Positions 48,067-56,699 of a stretch of 64,000 nt of DNA are shown piece by piece; position 1 is the stretch's first letter; each line of letters starts with the position of its first letter. The DNA is from Rhizobiaceae bacterium (GTDB lineage Bacteria > Pseudomonadota > Alphaproteobacteria > Rhizobiales > Rhizobiaceae), in contig CAJPFN010000019.1 in NCBI GenBank assembly GCA_905339215.1, positions 1 through 64,000 on the forward strand, given 5' to 3'. Below the pieces are notes generated by a model. It was not told the origin of the DNA. It did not search any database and worked only from the letters and a program-made list of their open reading frames with translations. Both the position numbers and the translations under genes were made by a program.

Positions 48067-48926
48067 GCCGCGGCCTGCCTGCGTTGCATCTGTCCGAGCC
48101 CGTCGCCGAGGAAGGCGAAACCCAGGCCGAGCGAAATCGCCGCCAGGCCTGGAAACAGGCAGATCCACCAGGCCTGCTGCACGAAGGCCTGTCCGTCGGC
48201 GATCATGACGCCCCATTCGGCGAGCGGCGGCTGCGCGCCCATGCCGAGGAAGCCGAAACTCGCACCGGCCAGCATCACCAGGACGGCGTCGCTGACGGCA
48301 TAGGCGATAATGGGACCGATGGCGTTGGGCAGGACGTGGCTGGTCACGATCGCGGCGGGCCGATAGCCCAGGCACCGGGCCGCCTGGACATATTCGCTTT
48401 CGCGGATCGTCAACACTTCGGCCCGCACCAGCCGGGCATAACTCACCCAGCCGACGAGCGTGAGCGCGAGGACGAAATTGAGCAAGCCGGGGCCGAGCAC
48501 GCCCACGATCGCCAGCACGAGGACGAAGAAGGGGAAGGCGACGGTCAGATCGTAGATACGCATGAACAGATTGTCGACCACGCCGCCGAAATAGCCGCTG
48601 AGCAAGCCGATCGTCGTTCCGATCAGCAGCGGCGGTAGCACGCCGACCACGCACAGGAAGAGGTCGACGCGGCTCGCGAAAAGGACGCGGGAGAAGACGT
48701 CGCGGCCGACCTGGTCGGTGCCGAACCAATGCGCCGCACCCGGCGGCGACAGCATGTTCATGATGTCGACCGCGTCCGGATCGTAAGGCGCGATCAGGGG
48801 TGCCGCCAGCGCCAGACACAGCCATCCGCCGAGGATGGCGATCGCGACCATCATCGAGACCGTCGTCCGTCTGGCGGGCGGCGGGGTCACGGGCGTCATC
48901 GGTGCGTCAGTCATGGTTGGTCTCAT
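48063..48926 (-). CDS. Peptide-type ABC transporter permease, DppC-like
   Basis: A 287-residue inner-membrane subunit. After a short cytoplasmic N-terminus, six membrane segments are seen. HWFGTDQVGRDVFSRVLFASR is the N-terminal DppC/OppC signature, and EYVQAARCLGYRPAAIVTSHVLPN is the EAA loop that contacts the ATPase. The ATG at 48926 overlaps the TGA of the DppB-like gene (ATGA), and its own stop overlaps the ATPase start. It pairs with the DppB-like protein to form the channel. Confidence 0.95.
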   Translation of the reverse strand: MRPTMTDAPMTPVTPPPARRTTVSMMVAIAILGGWLCLALAAPLIAPYDPDAVDIMNMLSPPGAAHWFGTDQVGRDVFSRVLFASRVDLFLCVVGVLPPLLIGTTIGLLSGYFGGVVDNLFMRIYDLTVAFPFFVLVLAIVGVLGPGLLNFVLALTLVGWVSYARLVRAEVLTIRESEYVQAARCLGYRPAAIVTSHVLPNAIGPIIAYAVSDAVLVMLAGASFGFLGMGAQPPLAEWGVMIADGQAFVQQAWWICLFPGLAAISLGLGFAFLGDGLGQMQRRQAAA

Positions 48927-49861
48927 GCCCGGACGCGCGGATCGATGAAGGCAGCAAGCAGGTCGACGGCGAGCGTGACCAGAACGGTCGACATCGCAAA
49001 AACCAGTGTCAGACCCTGGACGACATAGTAGTCGCGCCCCAGTAGCGCGCCGATCATCAGCGTTCCCAGGCCGGGAACGGCGTAGACGGTCTCGACGATA
49101 ACGGCGCCGCCGATCATGAAGGCGACCATGACGCCGAGCAGGTTGAGCGTGGGAAGCACGGAGTTGGGCAGGATGGTCCGCCAGAATATCTCCCGCTCGC
49201 TTGCCCCCTGAGCCCGCGCGGCGGTGACGAAGTCGGCCATGGCTTTCTCGATCAGCGCCGCCCGCAGGCTCTGCGTCAGGACAGGCACCAGCCAGATGGC
49301 CGTCGACAGGGCGGGCAGGAAGAGGTGGTGCAGGTGGCCGGTGAAGCCCACGCCATAGCCGGACACCGGGAACCAGCCGAGGCTGACGCCGAAGAAGCGC
49401 GACATCATGATGCCCAGCCAAAAGACCGGGATGGTGAGGCCGGCGATACCGACGAGACGGACGATCTGGTCGGCGGTTCCGCCGGGGTTGCGCGCGCTCA
49501 GGATCGAAAGCGCGACCGTCGGGGGCACCGCAAGACACACCACATAGACAGTCAGGAACAGTGTCGGCCACATGAATTGCTGAATGAGTTCGCTGACCGG
49601 CCGTTGAAAGCGCAGCGACTGGCCGATGTCGCCGGCGAGCAGATTTGCGAGATAGGTTATGAATTGCCGCCACAGCGGCAGATCGAGCCCGTACTGCATG
49701 CGGATCGCCGCGATGGTTTCGGCGCTTGCCCGCTCTCCGGCGAGGAGACGCGCCGGATCGCCGGGCGCCATATGCAGCAGCAGGAACGTCACGATGCTGA
49801 TTCCGAGCAACACGCCGGTAAGCTGCATCAGGCGCCGCGCAATGAGTCGCAGATGGGCCAA
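48923..49861 (-). CDS. Peptide-type ABC transporter permease, DppB-like
   Basis: A 312-residue inner-membrane subunit. The N-terminus (HLRLIARRLMQLTGVLLGISIVTF...) and HMAPGDPARLLAGE are the standard DppB/OppB opening; the EAA loop is DFVTAARAQGASEREIFWRTILPN; the end GLGTLMIGALLGRDYYVVQG is also typical. The start is a TTG at 49861 with GGAG 8 bases upstream; reading through further upstream would only overlap the binding-protein gene. Ends overlapping the DppC-like gene. Confidence 0.93.
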   Translation of the reverse strand: MAHLRLIARRLMQLTGVLLGISIVTFLLLHMAPGDPARLLAGERASAETIAAIRMQYGLDLPLWRQFITYLANLLAGDIGQSLRFQRPVSELIQQFMWPTLFLTVYVVCLAVPPTVALSILSARNPGGTADQIVRLVGIAGLTIPVFWLGIMMSRFFGVSLGWFPVSGYGVGFTGHLHHLFLPALSTAIWLVPVLTQSLRAALIEKAMADFVTAARAQGASEREIFWRTILPNSVLPTLNLLGVMVAFMIGGAVIVETVYAVPGLGTLMIGALLGRDYYVVQGLTLVFAMSTVLVTLAVDLLAAFIDPRVRA

Positions 49862-49922
49862 GCTGGTTCTCCGATCGAGGCAGGGGCGACGCGCTCGGCG
49901 AAAGCGCGTCGCCCGTCCTGGC

Positions 49923-51470
49923 TCACTTCGCGATGACGGCGTCTTCCAGCGTCCACTGGAGCGACGGGGTGAGCTTGATGCCATCGAGGCGCCTGGAATA
50001 TGCCACTGCGTTCGGCGCATAGTAGAGCGGAATCTGCGCGACTTCCTCTGTCGTGATCCGCTGGATTTCCTTGTAGATCTCCGCGCGCTTGGCCGTGTCG
50101 GTTTCGATCGTTCCCTGCTCAACGAGCTCGTCGACCTTGGGATTCGCATAGAAGGTGTTGTAGGAGTTCGAACCGCACGAGCCGCACACCGCCCAACGGA
50201 CCGCGAGGTCGGGGTCGGGGGTTTCGTTGTACCACCAGTTGGCCGCCGCGTCGTAGTCGCCCTTGCCGGTGGAGTCCCACCAGGCGCCGCCGTCGACATT
50301 GACTATGACCGGCTTAAGCCCGATCGCCTGCCATTGCGCCTGGAGCAGCAGGGCCATCTGCTGTTCGGTCGCGCCGGCGGTGGCGAGGATCTTCACCTCA
50401 TGGCCGGCCATACCGGATTCGGTCAGCAATTCCTTCGCCTTGGCGAGATCGTAAGGGATGCCGGGATATTCGCTGTCGTGGAAGTCGATGCTGCCCGGCA
50501 GGGTCGTGTTGGCGGGTTCTGCGTAGCCGCGCGTTATCGCCTTGGCCAGAGCCTTGTTGTCGATGGCGTAAGCGGCGGCTTGGCGCGCCTTCATGTTGGA
50601 GAAGGGCTCCCTCTTGTGATTGAGGAGCGTCATGTAGATGGTGGTCGACGGCTCGAGCCGCATGTCGATGGTCTCGACGGTCTTCAGATCGTCGATCTGC
50701 GCCCAGGGCACCGAACGCATGACGTCGACCTCGCCCGCCTTGAGCATCGCGACGCGGGTTTCGGGCGAAGCGATCTCGATCAGTTCGACGCTGGCATCCG
50801 ACCGCGGATAGCCCTGCCGCCAATAGTGGGGGTTAGGTTCCAGGACGAGCTTTTCGTTCGGCTTCCATTCCTTGACCGCATAGGGGCCGGACGTCACGGG
50901 CGCGGTTGAGAGCGCCTTTTCCTCGCCCTGCTTCTCGACATCGGCTTTCGAGACGATGCCCATGTTCCAGATCTCGAGATTGCCGAGGAAAGGCGCGAAG
51001 GCCGACTTCAGCTTGATCACGACAGTCTTCGGGTCGGCCGCGGTTATCGACTCCACCGCACCCAGTGGTGCCGGATAGGCCGACCTCTTGTCGCTGCGGA
51101 TACGGTCGAGGCTGAACGCCACGTCGTCTGCGGTTATTGGCGACCCGTCGGAGAACTGCGCGTCGCGCAGATGGAAGGTATAGGTCAGACCGTCGGCCGA
51201 GATATCCCAGCGCTCGGCCAGCGCCGGTTCCAACGCCCCGGTCCCCGGATCGCGCCGCAGAAGCCGGGAATAGAGCTGACCGTAAGTCTCGATATTGCCC
51301 GCGGCCGCCGAACGCATCGGGTCGAGCGTCGTGGTCTGGTAGGGCGAAACGATGCGGATGACATCGGCGGCGAGAGCCGGCGCTGCCGAGCCCAGCGCAA
51401 TCGCCAGCAGCGCCGTGCCGCACAAGGCAGCGCCCGACACCCGCGCGCGGGATATGCTCCAAAAATTCAT
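49923..51470 (-). CDS. Peptide-type ABC transporter substrate-binding protein (SBP family 5)
   Basis: A 515-residue periplasmic binding protein with a signal peptide (cleavage near PALA). Family 5 blocks: TLDPMRSAAAGNIETYGQLYSRLLR near the N-terminus, LAERWDISADGLTYTFHLRDAQF, and the late PYDLAKAKELLTESGMAG and WALEDAVIAK-like end (QWTLEDAVIAK). It delivers peptides or other amides to the two permeases; the real substrate is not known. GGAGGAGGACAAT before the ATG is a strong ribosome site. First gene of the operon that continues to 44077; candidate RpiR operators lie 55-100 bases upstream. Confidence 0.94.
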   Translation of the reverse strand: MNFWSISRARVSGAALCGTALLAIALGSAAPALAADVIRIVSPYQTTTLDPMRSAAAGNIETYGQLYSRLLRRDPGTGALEPALAERWDISADGLTYTFHLRDAQFSDGSPITADDVAFSLDRIRSDKRSAYPAPLGAVESITAADPKTVVIKLKSAFAPFLGNLEIWNMGIVSKADVEKQGEEKALSTAPVTSGPYAVKEWKPNEKLVLEPNPHYWRQGYPRSDASVELIEIASPETRVAMLKAGEVDVMRSVPWAQIDDLKTVETIDMRLEPSTTIYMTLLNHKREPFSNMKARQAAAYAIDNKALAKAITRGYAEPANTTLPGSIDFHDSEYPGIPYDLAKAKELLTESGMAGHEVKILATAGATEQQMALLLQAQWQAIGLKPVIVNVDGGAWWDSTGKGDYDAAANWWYNETPDPDLAVRWAVCGSCGSNSYNTFYANPKVDELVEQGTIETDTAKRAEIYKEIQRITTEEVAQIPLYYAPNAVAYSRRLDGIKLTPSLQWTLEDAVIAK

Positions 51471-51524
51471 ATTGTCCTCCTCCGGAACTGTTCGATGGGG
51501 TCCGCCAGGACCTTCGGCAAGCGT

Positions 51525-51572
51525 ATGTGATATTAGTCACATTGATCAACAAGAATGTGAAAAAAATAACAT
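51525..51572 (-). promoter_or_regulatory. Pair of operator-like palindromes before the peptide-transporter operon
   Basis: Site 1: ATGTGA-N6-TCACAT (51525-51542), perfect. Site 2: ATGTGA-N6-TAACAT (51555-51572), imperfect. They are spaced 30 bases start to start, about three helix turns, and sit 55-100 bases before the binding-protein start. RpiR-type regulators bind inverted repeats as dimers, so these are good candidates for the operon's own RpiR protein. No clear -35/-10 pair was read. Confidence 0.55.
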
Positions 51573-51833
51573 CTACCGAATTTATGCCAACGGCTGCTAC
51601 AGCCATCGCCTGATGGCCCTTGAAGTCCAAAGGCCTCCGGCCCGTCCGACTTCGACAGCGACGAAAGTCGCCATTCTGACGATGGATAACTACCCCGAGC
51701 GTCGAATGCGCCGGCAAAGCCGGACGCCGAAACGGGTCACAGACATCATTGCGGGCACGGAACCTTCAGTAGTCTCAACCTGCCGAGGCAACGCGGCGCG
51801 TCCGGGGACGGGTCGCTTCCCTATGACCCGGCG

Positions 51834-51866
51834 AAAAAAAAGACCCCCGGCCAAAGGCCAGGGGTC
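51834..51866 (-). terminator. Intrinsic terminator, minus strand, after the amino-acid binding-protein gene
   Basis: On the minus strand: GACCCCTGGCC, loop TTT, GGCCGGGGGTC, then TTTTTTTT. The arms are at 51856-51866 and 51842-51852 with one G-T pair, and the T-run at 51834-51841. It lies 60 bases past the stop of the gene at 51927. The rest of 51573-51833 shows no gene. Confidence 0.88.
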
Positions 51867-51926
51867 CGTCAGCGGACAGTCAGGCCGGCTGCGGCGCGGC
51901 CGCAATTCATGCCGCGACCAGGCGGA

Positions 51927-52754
51927 TCAGCCGCCGAAGCCGAAACCCTCCGGCATGTCGTCCAGCGTGATCCCGAACGGCTCGAGGCTCTTCACGATCC
52001 AGGTCTGGTTGTTGCCGATGCGGCGGTTGTAGGCAGCCCATCCCGACACGAAGCTCTTCCAGACCTGGTCCGCGCTGTAATTCACCGCGATGACCGAAGG
52101 GGTGGACAGAACCGGAGTCGGCACCATGACCTTGCCGAGGTCGGCGGTCTTCTTCGTCATCACCAGTCCGTTCAACATGGTGTTGACCAGTCCGTCGGCC
52201 TTGCCGGTGACGACGGCTACTATCGCCTCGTCGCGTGTCTTGAATCTCAGCATGTTGGCCTTGGGCAGGTACTGCGTCGCGATCAGGTCTTGCGCCGAGC
52301 CGAGGTCGACGGCGAAGGTGTACTTGGAATCGTTCAACTCCGCCCAGGTCTTGCCGTTGAGTTCATCCTTGGCGGAAACCAGGACGAAGGAGTTGAAATA
52401 GGTAGGCTCCGAGAACCACACCGACAGAGCCCGCGTCGGCGTCGCGGTCACCGCGAAGGCCATGTCGACCTTGCCGCTCTGCACATCGAGGATGGCATTG
52501 GCCCAGCTCGATTCCACCACCTCCAGTTTCACGTCGAGAATCTTGGCGATGTCGCTCGCCATGTCGATGACAAAGCCCTGCCACTCGCCGGTACGCGGAT
52601 CCTTGTTGAAGTAGGGCACTTCGTTGAGGATGCCGGGCACCCTCAGCACGCCGCGGCTCTTGATCTCGTCTACGGTGCTCTGCGCCTGCGCGGAGGCGCT
52701 CATCAGGCCGAGCGCGACCGCCGCGCCGACCAGGATCTTCCTCAAAATGCTCAT
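51927..52754 (-). CDS. Polar amino-acid-type ABC substrate-binding protein (SBP family 3)
   Basis: A 275-residue periplasmic protein with a signal peptide (cleavage at AQA). Family 3 blocks are clear: LRVPGILNEVPYFNKDPRTG, GFVIDMASDIAKILDVKLEVVE, and DMAFAVTATPTRALSVWFSEPT. It should bind an amino acid and dock with the permease and ATPase encoded at 59098-60550 in the divergent operon, which has no binding protein of its own. Note that the first residue of the ligand site (usually 'R-G-x-L-x-V') is intact as RGVLRV. AGGGG precedes the ATG at 52754. Followed by a terminator. Confidence 0.92.
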   Translation of the reverse strand: MSILRKILVGAAVALGLMSASAQAQSTVDEIKSRGVLRVPGILNEVPYFNKDPRTGEWQGFVIDMASDIAKILDVKLEVVESSWANAILDVQSGKVDMAFAVTATPTRALSVWFSEPTYFNSFVLVSAKDELNGKTWAELNDSKYTFAVDLGSAQDLIATQYLPKANMLRFKTRDEAIVAVVTGKADGLVNTMLNGLVMTKKTADLGKVMVPTPVLSTPSVIAVNYSADQVWKSFVSGWAAYNRRIGNNQTWIVKSLEPFGITLDDMPEGFGFGG

Positions 52755-52909
52755 CAGCCAAACCCCTTCCTGTTCCCCGGTCCGCTTGCGCGGTGGATCT
52801 TTCCACACTGGACCCGGGCGCAGCGTATCCCCCGGGCACACCGGGACAATGCTAGACAATGGTGCCCACTTATCTCGATTTTTGTAGGTTGGGCCGCCTG
52901 GGCGGCATG

Positions 52910-53845
52910 TCAGAGGCCGATCGCGCCCGGTTCGTCCAGTTCACGGCCGACGAGAAGCTGGCGGCATATGTCGAACAGTTCGCGCACGGCCGGATGGTTC
53001 TGCAGGAATTCGGCGTTGCCGAAATAGACGCCGACGGCGGGGAGGTTGGTCAGCTTTACGCTCGTGATGCCGCGATCCTCCTCGCGGATGCACCATGAAG
53101 GGATGATGGCGAAGCCGAGCCCAGCTTCGACGCAGCGTTTCACGCTGGAACTGCCGGAGGTGGAGATCGCCGGCTGGGCTGCCGCCCCGTCGCGGCCGAG
53201 GAAATCGAGCGCTAGGTTGCGCAGCGTCTGACCCGGCTCGTAGGTCACGAACGGCCGGCCTGCACTCCAGGAGGGCACGTCCTCCGGGGCAGGGGGCGAT
53301 CCCCAGTCCTGCGGGTAGACCAGGCTGAGCCGGTATGTGCCGAGCAGTTTCTGCGGCACCACCGGGTCGCCGAAATGCCGCTCCGACAGGCAGATGTCGA
53401 GACTGCCGTTCTTTACCATCTCGGCGAGCACGGTGTCGCGCTCGGCGGCCGCGATCTCCATGTCCGGGTGGCGGGCGCGCAACGTCGCGAGGATATCGGG
53501 GAACAGATAGAAGAAGATCGCCTGCGGCATGCCGACCCGCAAGGCCGAGCGCTGGCTCTCGAGCAGCTTGGACAGCCGTTCCAGCATGATGTCGAACTCG
53601 GGGTGCAGCAGGTTGAAGAGCGTGCGTCCGCGCGGCGTCAGCGAGATGCGTTTGGCGCCCTGCTCTGACTCGATCAGCTTCGCCTTAAGGATCTGCTCCA
53701 GGCGGCGGACATGGTTTGCGGCCGATTGGTAAGAAATATTGAGTTCGCGCGCCGCCCCTGAAAACGAACCATGGCTGCCGACCTCGTAGAAGGTCTGGAT
53801 CAACGTAAGGCTGATGCTGCTTCGTCCACCGCGCGCGTTTGCCAA
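52910..53845 (-). CDS. LysR-family transcriptional regulator
   Basis: A 311-residue regulator. The HTH block is LIQTFYEVGSHGSFSGAARELNISYQSAANHVRRLEQ, a LysR winged helix with a longer-than-usual N-terminal spacer, and the effector domain ends with GLGFAIIPSW. Start is TTG at 53845 with AGGA 6 bases upstream; no ATG lies in a better place. It is divergent from the oxidoreductase operon beginning at 53961 and shares a 115-base control region with it, in which there are palindromes. It probably activates that operon and perhaps the binding-protein gene at 51927. Confidence 0.88.
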   Translation of the reverse strand: MANARGGRSSISLTLIQTFYEVGSHGSFSGAARELNISYQSAANHVRRLEQILKAKLIESEQGAKRISLTPRGRTLFNLLHPEFDIMLERLSKLLESQRSALRVGMPQAIFFYLFPDILATLRARHPDMEIAAAERDTVLAEMVKNGSLDICLSERHFGDPVVPQKLLGTYRLSLVYPQDWGSPPAPEDVPSWSAGRPFVTYEPGQTLRNLALDFLGRDGAAAQPAISTSGSSSVKRCVEAGLGFAIIPSWCIREEDRGITSVKLTNLPAVGVYFGNAEFLQNHPAVRELFDICRQLLVGRELDEPGAIGL

Positions 53846-53863
53846 TCGAAATCCTACAAATTT

Positions 53864-53882
53864 CCTGCGCAGGCAAGCCTGC
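53864..53882. promoter_or_regulatory. Overlapping palindromes in the LysR-oxidoreductase divergent gap
   Basis: CCTGCGCAGG (53864-53873) overlaps GCAGGCAAGCCTGC (53869-53882). Both are perfect inverted repeats, located just upstream of the LysR start and about 80 bases before the oxidoreductase start. LysR proteins bind such dyads in divergent gaps. Whether these are the sites has not been tested. Confidence 0.45.
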
Positions 53883-53960
53883 CTTCTTGCATCGACAGCC
53901 CGGCATCAGCCGCTGAATATCCGCCTCGCCCAGTCAAGGATGGATAGGCATCGAAAGTCG

Positions 53961-55136
53961 ATGGCGGGAATCATAGGCGGAAAATCGGTGGTTGTCGTCG
54001 GCGCCGGCATTGTCGGTGCTGCCACGACCTATTTCCTGTCAAAACGCGGCTTTCACGTTCGGCTGATCGAGGCTTCGGCACCGGCGTCGGCGGCCAGCGG
54101 GGCCGCGGACGGCGCGGTCTCGGTGGCAAGCAAGCGGCCCGGCCCGATGATGACGGCCGCACTGCGAGGTATCGCCCTCTACCGCGAACTGGAGCGCGAG
54201 GGCTTGTTCGCCGGGCTCTTCAAGAGCCGCCCCACCGTCATGGTCGCCGAGAACGACAGCGAGGTCGAAAGCCTGCTTGGCCACGCCGCCGCACTGGCTG
54301 GCGAAGGCATGCGGCTGCGCCATCTCGAGGGCGATGCGCTGCGGAGGCGCCTGCCCGGAGTCGCGCCGCATGTACGCCTCGCCGTCGAGGTTTTCGACGA
54401 AGGTCACGCCATAGGCTATGAGATCGTGCGGCGGTTCATCGCCGCCAGCGGCGTGCCGGTGGAACGGGACTCCCCGGTGACCGGCCTGGCTGCGAACGAC
54501 GCCGGTACGTCGGTGGCGGCGGCACTCACCGCAGGCGGAGCGGTAGAGGCGGACCATTTCGTGGTTGCTGCCGGCGGCGGATCTGCAGCGCTCCTCGGAC
54601 TTTCGGAGGCGATGCGGCCGCGCAAGGGACAACTCGTCGTCACCGAACGTGCGCCGGCGCTGGCAGCTTCGCTGCCGGGTTCGCTTATGTCTTGCCGCTA
54701 CCTGCTCAGCAAGGACGCGATCCGCACGGCGGGTGAGGCATCCGGCCGTCGATTCGGCCTCGTCATCGATCCGCTGCGCACCGGCCAGTTCCTGATCGGC
54801 GGTACGCGCGAGGATCGTGACGACACCGGCAACGACCACGATGCGGTCGGTCGGTTGCTCGCCGGCGCGGTGCGGCTGATGCCGGCGCTGGCGCGGCTGC
54901 GCGCCATCCGCGCCTTTGCCGGTGTGCGTACGGCTATTCGCGACGGCCTGCCCATCGTCGGACGCGTACCGGGTTTCGACAATCTGTTCGCTGCGGCCGG
55001 TTTTGAAGGCGACGGCATCTGTCTTGGCCCATTGATGGGCCGAGAGGTCAGCCGTCTCGTCGGCGGCGAAGCGGCCGACCTGGACATCGCGCCGTTTGCC
55101 CCCGGCCGTTTCGAGCGACGGAACCTCGTCGCATGA
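53961..55136 (+). CDS. FAD-dependent amino-acid oxidoreductase, DadA/HcnC/opine-oxidase beta-like
   Basis: A 391-residue flavoenzyme of the D-amino-acid-dehydrogenase fold. The ADP-binding motif is VVVVGAGIVGAATTYFLSKRG at the N-terminus, followed by EASAPASAASGAADG where FAD attaches in the family. The C-terminal GVRTAIRDGLPIVGRV and GFEGDGICLGPLMG complete the FAD site. It is the catalytic subunit of a three-part enzyme whose other parts are the next two genes (55133 and 55380), all linked by overlaps. The likely reaction is FAD-dependent oxidation of an imino or D-amino acid. The start is the ATG at 53961; 53940 is an alternative. Confidence 0.87.
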   Translation: MAGIIGGKSVVVVGAGIVGAATTYFLSKRGFHVRLIEASAPASAASGAADGAVSVASKRPGPMMTAALRGIALYRELEREGLFAGLFKSRPTVMVAENDSEVESLLGHAAALAGEGMRLRHLEGDALRRRLPGVAPHVRLAVEVFDEGHAIGYEIVRRFIAASGVPVERDSPVTGLAANDAGTSVAAALTAGGAVEADHFVVAAGGGSAALLGLSEAMRPRKGQLVVTERAPALAASLPGSLMSCRYLLSKDAIRTAGEASGRRFGLVIDPLRTGQFLIGGTREDRDDTGNDHDAVGRLLAGAVRLMPALARLRAIRAFAGVRTAIRDGLPIVGRVPGFDNLFAAAGFEGDGICLGPLMGREVSRLVGGEAADLDIAPFAPGRFERRNLVA

Positions 55137-55387
55137 GCGGCGGCAGCTTCCTGTGGCGCGGTGCGGCGATCTCCTTTCGCGCGGGCGAAAGCATTGCGTC
55201 GGCCCTGCTGCGCGCCGGCGAGCGTGACCTCGGCGCCGACGGCGCCGGCGCGCGCCTGCGCTATTTCTGCGGCATCGGCGCCTGTCAGAACTGCCTCGTC
55301 AGCGTCGATGGGTCGATAGCGGAATCATGCCTCACGCCCGCCAGCGACGGCCTCAAGGTCGATCCGGTCGAGGCCGTGCATGGCTAG
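55133..55387 (+). CDS. [2Fe-2S]-binding small subunit of the oxidoreductase
   Basis: An 84-residue plant-ferredoxin-like domain. The cluster ligands are Cys46, Cys51, Cys54 and Cys66 in YFCGIGACQNCLVSVDG and ESCLTPA, which is the pattern of the gamma subunit of HcnABC-, hydroxyproline-dehydrogenase- and opine-oxidase-type enzymes. It accepts electrons from the flavin. The ATG overlaps the upstream stop by ATGA, and its own end overlaps the following gene by 8 bases. Confidence 0.93.
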   Translation: MSGGSFLWRGAAISFRAGESIASALLRAGERDLGADGAGARLRYFCGIGACQNCLVSVDGSIAESCLTPASDGLKVDPVEAVHG

Positions 55388-56699
55388 GCCGGCGGAGATC
55401 GTCTGCGATGCGCTCGTGATCGGCGGCGGCGCGGCCGGGGTCTCGGCCGCTGTCGAGCTCGCGCGCGCCGGGCTTCGCGTCGAACTGGCGGAACAGCGCG
55501 CGTCGCTCGGCGGCGCCTACCACCGCCAGCCGTCCGGCACGACCGCCACCACTTCCGCGCGCGGCCGGCGGCAATGGTTGCGGCTGACGGCAGGCCTCGC
55601 GCACTTCGCCATCGCACCGCGACTGCGCCACGTATTCCTTGGCGTCGACACCGACGGGCTCGGGCTGCTCGACGACCGCGAGGCCGGCCGGGTGCGCACC
55701 GTCCGTGCCCGTGCCCTGGTCGTCGCGACCGGCGCGGTGGAGCGCATCCTGCCGCGGCCGGGCTGGCAGCTCGACGGCGTCATGACGGCCGGCGGCCTGC
55801 AGATGCTGCTCAAGGAAACGGGCGAGGCGCCGCCCGGCGAAATCCTCGTCGCCGGCAACGGACCGCTGAACATCGCGCTCGCGGCCGACCTCGTCCGGCT
55901 CGGCCGGCCGCCTGTCGCCTTGGTGGAAGCCGGCGATCCCGCGAAAAACCTGGGCGCGGCCCTGCGCATCGCCACCTTCCCCGGCCTGATCGGCGAGGCC
56001 GCGCGCCACCTCGCCCGCACGGGCTTCGCCGGGACACCGTGGCTGCGCGGCGCAACGGTGACGGCGATCGAGCGGGACGGCGCACGACTTGCCGTCAGCA
56101 TCGAGGACCGCCGTGGCGGGAGCCGCCGCATCCACGGCGACATGGTCGCGCTGCATGATGGCATCCGCCCCAACGATTTCGGCCTGCCTGCCGTCTCGAT
56201 TGGAGAGCCGATCGTCGTCCGGGCCGGCGACTGCCGCGAGGTACTCGGCATCCGAGGCGCCGAAGCCGACGGCATCGCCGCCGCGCGCGAAGTGATGGCC
56301 TTGCTGTCCGGCACAGCCCTGCACCGCGTCGCGCCTGAGGTTTCCCGGCAGCGCCGGGCGCAGGCGTTGCTCGCGGAACTGTTCCGGCCGGTTAGGGAAC
56401 ATGATGGACTCCGCCATCTTCCCGACGAGACGGTGCTGTGTCGCTGCGAGGGACGCACGGTCGGCGAGTTGCGCGCCATGCTCGCCGGGCCTGACCCGAT
56501 CGGCTTGCGCGAAGTCAAGCTCAACGGCCGCTTCGGCATGGGGGTCTGCCAGGGACGCTTCTGCGCGGATGCAGTCGGCGAGATTGCCCTCGCTGCAAGG
56601 CCGGATCTCGCCGCGGGCCCGCTCAGTCGCGACCGCTGGCCGGTCCGCCCCGTGTCAATCGCGGCACTCGCCGCCCCGGATGAATCGCGAGGAGAATGA
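55380..56699 (+). CDS. NAD(P)/FAD-dependent oxidoreductase with BFD-type [2Fe-2S] tail (alpha subunit, HcnB/OoxA-like)
   Basis: A 439-residue protein. The N-terminal FAD motif is ALVIGGGAAGVSAAVELARAG, and a second nucleotide motif is ILVAGNGPLNIALAADLVRLG. The C-terminal 90 residues form a BFD-like [2Fe-2S] domain with Cys in ETVLCRCEGRTVGELRAML and FGMGVCQGRFCADAVGEI. This is the alpha-subunit layout of opine oxidase, HcnB and D-hydroxyproline dehydrogenase. It completes the three-subunit enzyme with the two preceding genes. Starts 8 bases before the end of the [2Fe-2S] gene. Confidence 0.92.
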   Translation: MARPAEIVCDALVIGGGAAGVSAAVELARAGLRVELAEQRASLGGAYHRQPSGTTATTSARGRRQWLRLTAGLAHFAIAPRLRHVFLGVDTDGLGLLDDREAGRVRTVRARALVVATGAVERILPRPGWQLDGVMTAGGLQMLLKETGEAPPGEILVAGNGPLNIALAADLVRLGRPPVALVEAGDPAKNLGAALRIATFPGLIGEAARHLARTGFAGTPWLRGATVTAIERDGARLAVSIEDRRGGSRRIHGDMVALHDGIRPNDFGLPAVSIGEPIVVRAGDCREVLGIRGAEADGIAAAREVMALLSGTALHRVAPEVSRQRRAQALLAELFRPVREHDGLRHLPDETVLCRCEGRTVGELRAMLAGPDPIGLREVKLNGRFGMGVCQGRFCADAVGEIALAARPDLAAGPLSRDRWPVRPVSIAALAAPDESRGE

